Assembly: GCA_003694425.1 (NCBI GenBank)
Contig: RFJX01000153.1
Coordinates: 1 to 9,094 of the forward strand
Source of the DNA: Gammaproteobacteria bacterium
Lineage (GTDB): Bacteria > Pseudomonadota > Gammaproteobacteria > J113
Length of the DNA: 9,094 nucleotides
Direction of reading: 5' to 3'
Of this stretch, positions 5,644 through 9,094 are shown in pieces. How positions within the stretch are numbered: position 1 is the stretch's first letter; each line of letters begins with the position of its first letter. A model generated the notes under the pieces. That model worked only from the letters and a program-made list of their open reading frames with translations. It did not search any database and was not told where the DNA came from. Both the position numbers and the translations under genes were made by a program.

Positions 5644-7135
5644 CACCCCGGACTGGCCGGAGCCCGCGCCGCTCTACACCGCGCAGCAGACCCGGGAACT
5701 GGACCGCCAGGCCATCGAGGTCCACGGCATCCCGGGACTGACCCTGATGCAGCGGGCGGGTGCCTTCGCCTTCGACTGCCTGCGCCAGGGATTTCCCGGG
5801 GCGCGCCGCGTGGTGGTGGTCTGCGGGCCTGGCAACAACGGCGGTGACGGCCACGTGGTGGCGCGGCTGGCCCACGAGGCGGGGCTGTCGGTCCGGGTGC
5901 TCATGCCGGTCGATCCCTCCCGGCTCCGGGGAGATGCCGCCACCTGCGCCGAGGAGCGCCGTCTGGCCGGGGTGGCCGATGAACCGTGGCGACCGGAGGC
6001 CCTGGAGGATGCCGATCTGGTGGTCGACGCACTGCTCGGCACCGGGCTGGACCGGCCGGTGAAGGAGGAGCTCGCCGCGGTAATCGGGGCGATCAACCGT
6101 ACCGGCACACCGGTCCTGGCCATCGACATACCTTCCGGCCTCAATGCCGATACCGGCCAGCCCATGGGCTGCGCGGTCCGCGCCCGCCTCACCGCCACCT
6201 TCATCGGCCGCAAGCGCGGCCTCTACACCGGCGAAGGGCCCGAACATGCAGGGGAGATCCGGTTCGACGACCTCGGCGTGCCGGGCCTGATCTACGAGGC
6301 GGTGCCGACCCGGGTCTCGCTGCTTGGGCTGGCGGACCTGCTCGGAATGCTCGGGCCGCGTCCGCGCACGGCCCACAAGGGACACTTCGGCCACGTCCTG
6401 GTGGTGGGCGGCGCACCCGGCTATTCGGGGGCCGCCCGGATGGCCGGGGAGGCGGCGATGCGGACCGGCGCCGGGCTGGTCTCCCTGGCCACCCACCCTG
6501 CCCATGCGGCCTTCGCCGGCCTGCTGCGGCCCGAGCTGATGTGTCATGCCGTCAGCGATCCGGAGGGACTGGGGCCGCTGCTGGAGCGGGCCACGGTGGT
6601 CGCCGTGGGGCCGGGGCTGGGCCAGGGAGAGTGGGGCGGCGCCCTGCTTGCCCGGCTGCTGGAGTGGGATGGCCCGCTGGTGGCCGATGCCGACGCCCTC
6701 AACCTGCTGGCCGCGGAGCCCTGCAGGCGGGAGGACTGGGTCCTCACCCCCCATCCGGGCGAGGCCGCCCGCCTGCTCGGCTGCCCCACGGCCGCGGTGC
6801 AGGCGGACCGCTTCGCCGCGGCAGATGAACTGGGCGAACGCTACGGCGGGACCATCGTCCTCAAGGGGGCCGGGACCCTGGTACGCGAACCGGCCGGCGG
6901 GACGGGGGTCTGCCCCCTGGGCAATCCCGGCATGGCCAGCGGCGGGATGGGCGACGTGCTCACCGGGGTGATCGCCGGTCTCATCGCCCAGGGACTGGCT
7001 CCTCCGGCCGCCGCCGCACTCGGGGTCTGCCTCCATGCCGCGGCCGCCGATCTGGCCGCCCGCGAGGGAGAGCGGGGGCTGCTGGCCGGGGATGTCGTCG
7101 CCAGACTGAGGACCCTGGTCAATCACTCATGCTGA
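5627..7135 (+). CDS. nnr: Bifunctional NAD(P)H-hydrate epimerase / ADP-dependent dehydratase
   Basis: A 502-residue two-domain Nnr (YjeF) protein that repairs damaged, hydrated NAD(P)H in the cytoplasm: the N-terminal half interconverts R and S epimers, and the C-terminal half dehydrates the S form using ADP. The epimerase domain is about residues 15-225, with GPGNNGGDG (67-75), VVDALLGTG (132-140) and [12 protein letters not shown] (166-177). The ribokinase-like dehydratase domain is about 245-497, with [12 protein letters not shown] (251-262), [10 protein letters not shown] (353-362), [13 protein letters not shown] (373-385) and [20 protein letters not shown] (433-452), where Asp443 is the expected catalytic residue. 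Both domains are complete. The start ATG lies 17 bases inside the orn 3' end and has no clear ribosome site, so coupling to orn translation is likely. The stop lies 7 bases inside tsaE. Confidence 0.96.
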   Translation: MSSGSDTPDWPEPAPLYTAQQTRELDRQAIEVHGIPGLTLMQRAGAFAFDCLRQGFPGARRVVVVCGPGNNGGDGHVVARLAHEAGLSVRVLMPVDPSRLRGDAATCAEERRLAGVADEPWRPEALEDADLVVDALLGTGLDRPVKEELAAVIGAINRTGTPVLAIDIPSGLNADTGQPMGCAVRARLTATFIGRKRGLYTGEGPEHAGEIRFDDLGVPGLIYEAVPTRVSLLGLADLLGMLGPRPRTAHKGHFGHVLVVGGAPGYSGAARMAGEAAMRTGAGLVSLATHPAHAAFAGLLRPELMCHAVSDPEGLGPLLERATVVAVGPGLGQGEWGGALLARLLEWDGPLVADADALNLLAAEPCRREDWVLTPHPGEAARLLGCPTAAVQADRFAAADELGERYGGTIVLKGAGTLVREPAGGTGVCPLGNPGMASGGMGDVLTGVIAGLIAQGLAPPAAAALGVCLHAAAADLAAREGERGLLAGDVVARLRTLVNHSC

Positions 7136-7578
7136 TCCCGGACGAGGCGCAGATGATGGCGCTCGGCCATCGTCTGGCCAGGGCCCTGCGCTGGCCGCTG
7201 GTGATCCACCTGCAGGGGCCCCTGGGGGCCGGCAAGACCACCCTGGTGCGTGCCCTGCTGCGGGGGCTGGGACACCGGGGCCCGGTACCCAGTCCCACCT
7301 ACACCCTGGTCGAGAGTTACCAATCCGGCGGGCGGCGGGTACACCATTTCGACCTCTATCGGCTGGCCGACCCGGAGGAGCTGGAGCTGATTGGCCTGCG
7401 GGACTATCTGGACGAGGAGGCGGTGTGCCTGTTCGAGTGGCCGGAGCGGGGGGAAGGGGTGCTTCCCCGGGCCGATCTGGAGCTGCGGATCTCCCCGCGA
7501 GGCAAGGGGCGGGAACTGGAGGTGGTGGTGCACACCGGGGAAGGGGAGGCGGTCGCGCGTGACGCAGGCCTCCAGTGA
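7129..7578 (+). CDS. tsaE: tRNA t6A37 biosynthesis ATPase TsaE
   Basis: A 149-residue P-loop ATPase of the TsaE (YjeE) family. With TsaB and TsaD it supports transfer of threonylcarbamoyl onto A37 of ANN-decoding tRNAs in the cytoplasm. It shows Walker A GPLGAGKTT (30-38), the family motif PSPTYTLVESY (54-64), HHFDLYRL (72-79) and FEWPE (102-106). Length and motifs are normal. The ATG at 7129 overlaps the last seven bases of nnr, with no good ribosome site close by, suggesting coupled translation. The gene order nnr-tsaE-amidase is the common gammaproteobacterial one. The C-terminal tail (about 122-149) is Gly/Arg/Glu-rich and variable. It ends at the first AT-rich gap of the right half. Confidence 0.96.
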   Translation: MLIPDEAQMMALGHRLARALRWPLVIHLQGPLGAGKTTLVRALLRGLGHRGPVPSPTYTLVESYQSGGRRVHHFDLYRLADPEELELIGLRDYLDEEAVCLFEWPERGEGVLPRADLELRISPRGKGRELEVVVHTGEGEAVARDAGLQ

Positions 7579-7640
7579 AGGATTTGAGGCTGATAAAACC
7601 TATTTATATCAATCAGTAATGAGACACTTGTGATTTTTAC

Positions 7641-7668
7641 TTGAAATATCGGCCTTATCGGCTACAAA
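7641..7668 (+). promoter_or_regulatory. Candidate sigma-70 promoter for the amidase gene
   Basis: TTGAAA (7641-7646) and TACAAA (7663-7668) are separated by 16 bases, 5 of 6 and 4 of 6 matches to the -35 and -10 consensus. They sit in the 124-base, AT-rich gap between tsaE and the amidase gene, the only such stretch in a very GC-rich window. The spacer is almost filled by a direct repeat, TATCGGC-CT-TATCGGC (7647-7662), which could be a regulator site or coincidence. The promoter would leave a 5' leader of roughly 25-30 bases. AT-rich bases farther upstream (7595-7612) could hold another promoter. Confidence 0.5.
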
Positions 7669-7702
7669 ATAGGGGTACAGAAGCCGGAAAACAGGCCCGT
7701 TC

Positions 7703-8989
7703 ATGCGTAGTTGCGCCTTCATCCTATTCCTGGCTCTCACCAGCCTCGCCCAGGCCGCCGAGCTGCGCGGCCTGAGGATATGGCCCTCCCCCGACGGCAC
7801 CCGGGTGGTGTTCGATCTGAGTGCCCCGGTCAGGCACAAGACCTTCCGCATGCATGACCCCGAGCGGGTGGTGATCGACCTGAGCGGGACCCGGCGTGCA
7901 CGAAAGGCCTCACTCGCTGCCAGGGACAGGGGTCTGGTGCGAAGGGTCCGCAGCGGGCGGCGTGGCGAGGGCGACCTGCGCGTCGTGCTCGACCTGAAGA
8001 AGGAGGCAAGGGCAAGCAGCTTTCTGCTGGAGCCCAACAGCAGCTATGGCCACCGCCTGGTGGTGGACCTCGAGCCGCTTGGCGGAAAGGTGGCCGCAGG
8101 GAAGGAACCGGTGGCAGTGTCGCTGCCCTCCCGCGACCGGGACGTGGTGGTGGCCATCGATCCCGGCCATGGTGGTGAGGACCCCGGTGCCACCGGCGCC
8201 GGCGGCACGCGCGAGAAGGACGTGGTCCTCGCCATCGCGGCGCGGCTCAAGAAGCTGATCGATGCCGAACCCGGGATGCGGGCCGAGCTGATCCGGGACG
8301 GTGACTACTATCTCAGCCTGCGCCGGCGGATCGACAAGGCCCGCAGGCTGCATGCCGACCTGTTCATCTCGATCCACGCCGACGCCTTCCGCGACCGGCG
8401 GGTCCGGGGCGCCTCGGTCTATGTCCTCTCGCGCCGCGGGGCCTCCAGCGAGGCCGCGCGCTGGCTGGCCGAGAGCGAGAACGCCGCCGACTACATCGGC
8501 GGGGTGCCACTGGATGACAAGGACGAAGTGCTGCGCAGCGTGCTGCTGGACCTCTCCCAGACCGCGACCCTGGAGGCCAGCATCGACATCGCCGCCGAGG
8601 TGCTGCGGCGACTCAACCGCATCAGCTCCATGCACAAGCGGGAGGTCCAGCACGCCGGATTCGTGGTGCTCAAGTCGCCCGATATCCCCTCCATCCTGGT
8701 CGAGACCGCCTTCATCTCCAACCCCACCGAGGAGAAGAACCTGCGCAAACCGGCCTATCAGACCCGTCTGGCGCGAGCCATCATGGAGGGGGTGCGCCAC
8801 TACTTCCAGCACCGGCCGCCACCGGGGACCCTGCTGGCCAGCCGCCGCCACCGGGTGGTCCCGGGCGAGACCCTCTCCGGCATCGCCCGGCGCTACCAGG
8901 TCAGTACCAGCGAACTGCGCCGCGTCAACCGGCTGCGCGACGAGAAGCTGCGGATCGGGGAGACGCTGATCATTCCGGTGGATTCGTAA
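7703..8989 (+). CDS. amiB: N-acetylmuramoyl-L-alanine amidase, AmiB/AmiC type with AMIN and LysM domains
   Basis: A 428-residue exported zinc amidase that cuts the bond between N-acetylmuramic acid and L-alanine of peptidoglycan during daughter-cell separation. In order: signal peptide (1-18, ending AQA); AMIN domain (about 20-125), which targets the septum; Amidase_3 domain (about 148-368); LysM (about 382-426, HRVVPGETLSGIARRYQVS to IIPV). Zinc ligands are His156 (DPGHGG), Glu171 (TREKDV) and His225 (SIHAD); the catalytic Glu is Glu334 (VETAFISN). Residues about 265-305 match the regulatory helix insertion that blocks the active site of AmiB/AmiC until an EnvC- or NlpD-type activator relieves it. 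The symbol amiB rests on position after nnr-tsaE, where amiB and then mutL normally sit; by sequence alone amiC is equally possible. The ribosome site is weak (CAGG, 8 bases upstream). Confidence 0.93.
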   Translation: MRSCAFILFLALTSLAQAAELRGLRIWPSPDGTRVVFDLSAPVRHKTFRMHDPERVVIDLSGTRRARKASLAARDRGLVRRVRSGRRGEGDLRVVLDLKKEARASSFLLEPNSSYGHRLVVDLEPLGGKVAAGKEPVAVSLPSRDRDVVVAIDPGHGGEDPGATGAGGTREKDVVLAIAARLKKLIDAEPGMRAELIRDGDYYLSLRRRIDKARRLHADLFISIHADAFRDRRVRGASVYVLSRRGASSEAARWLAESENAADYIGGVPLDDKDEVLRSVLLDLSQTATLEASIDIAAEVLRRLNRISSMHKREVQHAGFVVLKSPDIPSILVETAFISNPTEEKNLRKPAYQTRLARAIMEGVRHYFQHRPPPGTLLASRRHRVVPGETLSGIARRYQVSTSELRRVNRLRDEKLRIGETLIIPVDS

Positions 8990-8999
8990 ACGAGGTCTT

Positions 9000-9094
9000 C
9001 AGTTGTCAGTCATCAGTAGCTTGACAGGCCGGTGAGGGCAATCACGCTCTTGTCCAACAACTGACAACTGACAACTGACAACTGACAACTGACA
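9000..9094 (+). repeat. Intergenic repeat element B: inverted flank, conserved core and ACAACTG heptamer array
   Basis: It starts 11 bases after the amidase stop. The right part is five full copies of ACAACTG (9057-9091) plus three bases, running off the window end. The left part holds three diverged units on the opposite strand: CAGTTGT (9000-9006, the exact reverse complement of the right unit), CAGTCAT and CAGTAGC. Between them lies a core (9021-9056) with CGGTG and ATCACGCTC, shared with element A at 34-60. Arms and core could fold into a long hairpin with the core as loop. No ORF is supported across it. Function and full length are unknown because the array is cut by the window edge. Confidence 0.85.

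Noticed and set aside
4987..5646. Upstream extension of the protease open frame on the minus strand
   Set aside because: The extra 220 residues are antisense to orn, show no protease features, and the ATG at 4986 directly precedes the first membrane helix with a ribosome site upstream.
5633..7126. 497-residue minus-strand open frame covering nearly all of nnr
   Set aside because: It mirrors nnr exactly in extent and encodes no recognisable motif, whereas the plus strand encodes both complete Nnr domains. Third-position GC bias explains the lack of stops.
7910..8851. 313-residue minus-strand open frame inside the amidase gene
   Set aside because: Antisense shadow of the Amidase_3 and LysM regions with no motif of its own.

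Overview
The window is very GC-rich, densely coding bacterial DNA. It most likely comes from a gammaproteobacterium of the Chromatiales/Ectothiorhodospiraceae type. That placement is an inference from the high GC, from the conserved order orn - nnr(yjeF) - tsaE - amidase, which in gammaproteobacteria normally continues into mutL, and from the outer-membrane protein genes. I see no tRNA, rRNA, CRISPR array or insertion sequence. No gene-free stretch exceeds 300 bases; the longest gaps are about 105-150 bases.

Left half, minus strand (read from right to left). A Ste24-type M48 membrane metalloprotease (4986-3688) is followed by a zinc-import-type cluster: a 105-residue His/Cys membrane-anchored protein (3634-3317), an outer-membrane beta-barrel with an N-terminal coiled coil (3214-1826), a ZnuA-like periplasmic metal-binding protein (1806-901) and a ZnuB-like ABC-3 permease (904-152). 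The last two overlap by four bases. Together they suggest a route for metal, probably zinc, through the outer membrane, the periplasm and the inner membrane. No ATP-binding subunit lies in the window, and I see no Zur-type operator.

Right half, plus strand, divergent from the protease gene across 114 bases. Oligoribonuclease orn (5101-5643), the bifunctional NAD(P)HX repair enzyme nnr (5627-7135) and the t6A synthesis ATPase tsaE (7129-7578) overlap one another and form a tight operon. A 124-base, unusually AT-rich gap with a good promoter candidate precedes the AmiB/AmiC-type cell-wall amidase (7703-8989).

Both ends of the window carry related, same-orientation intergenic elements: a short conserved core running into a 7-base tandem array (CCGACAG at 61-104, ACAACTG at 9057-9094). 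Across 30 aligned bases they differ at 8 positions, all transitions. This dispersed repeat family is the least explained feature here, with the apparently ATPase-less zinc locus second.
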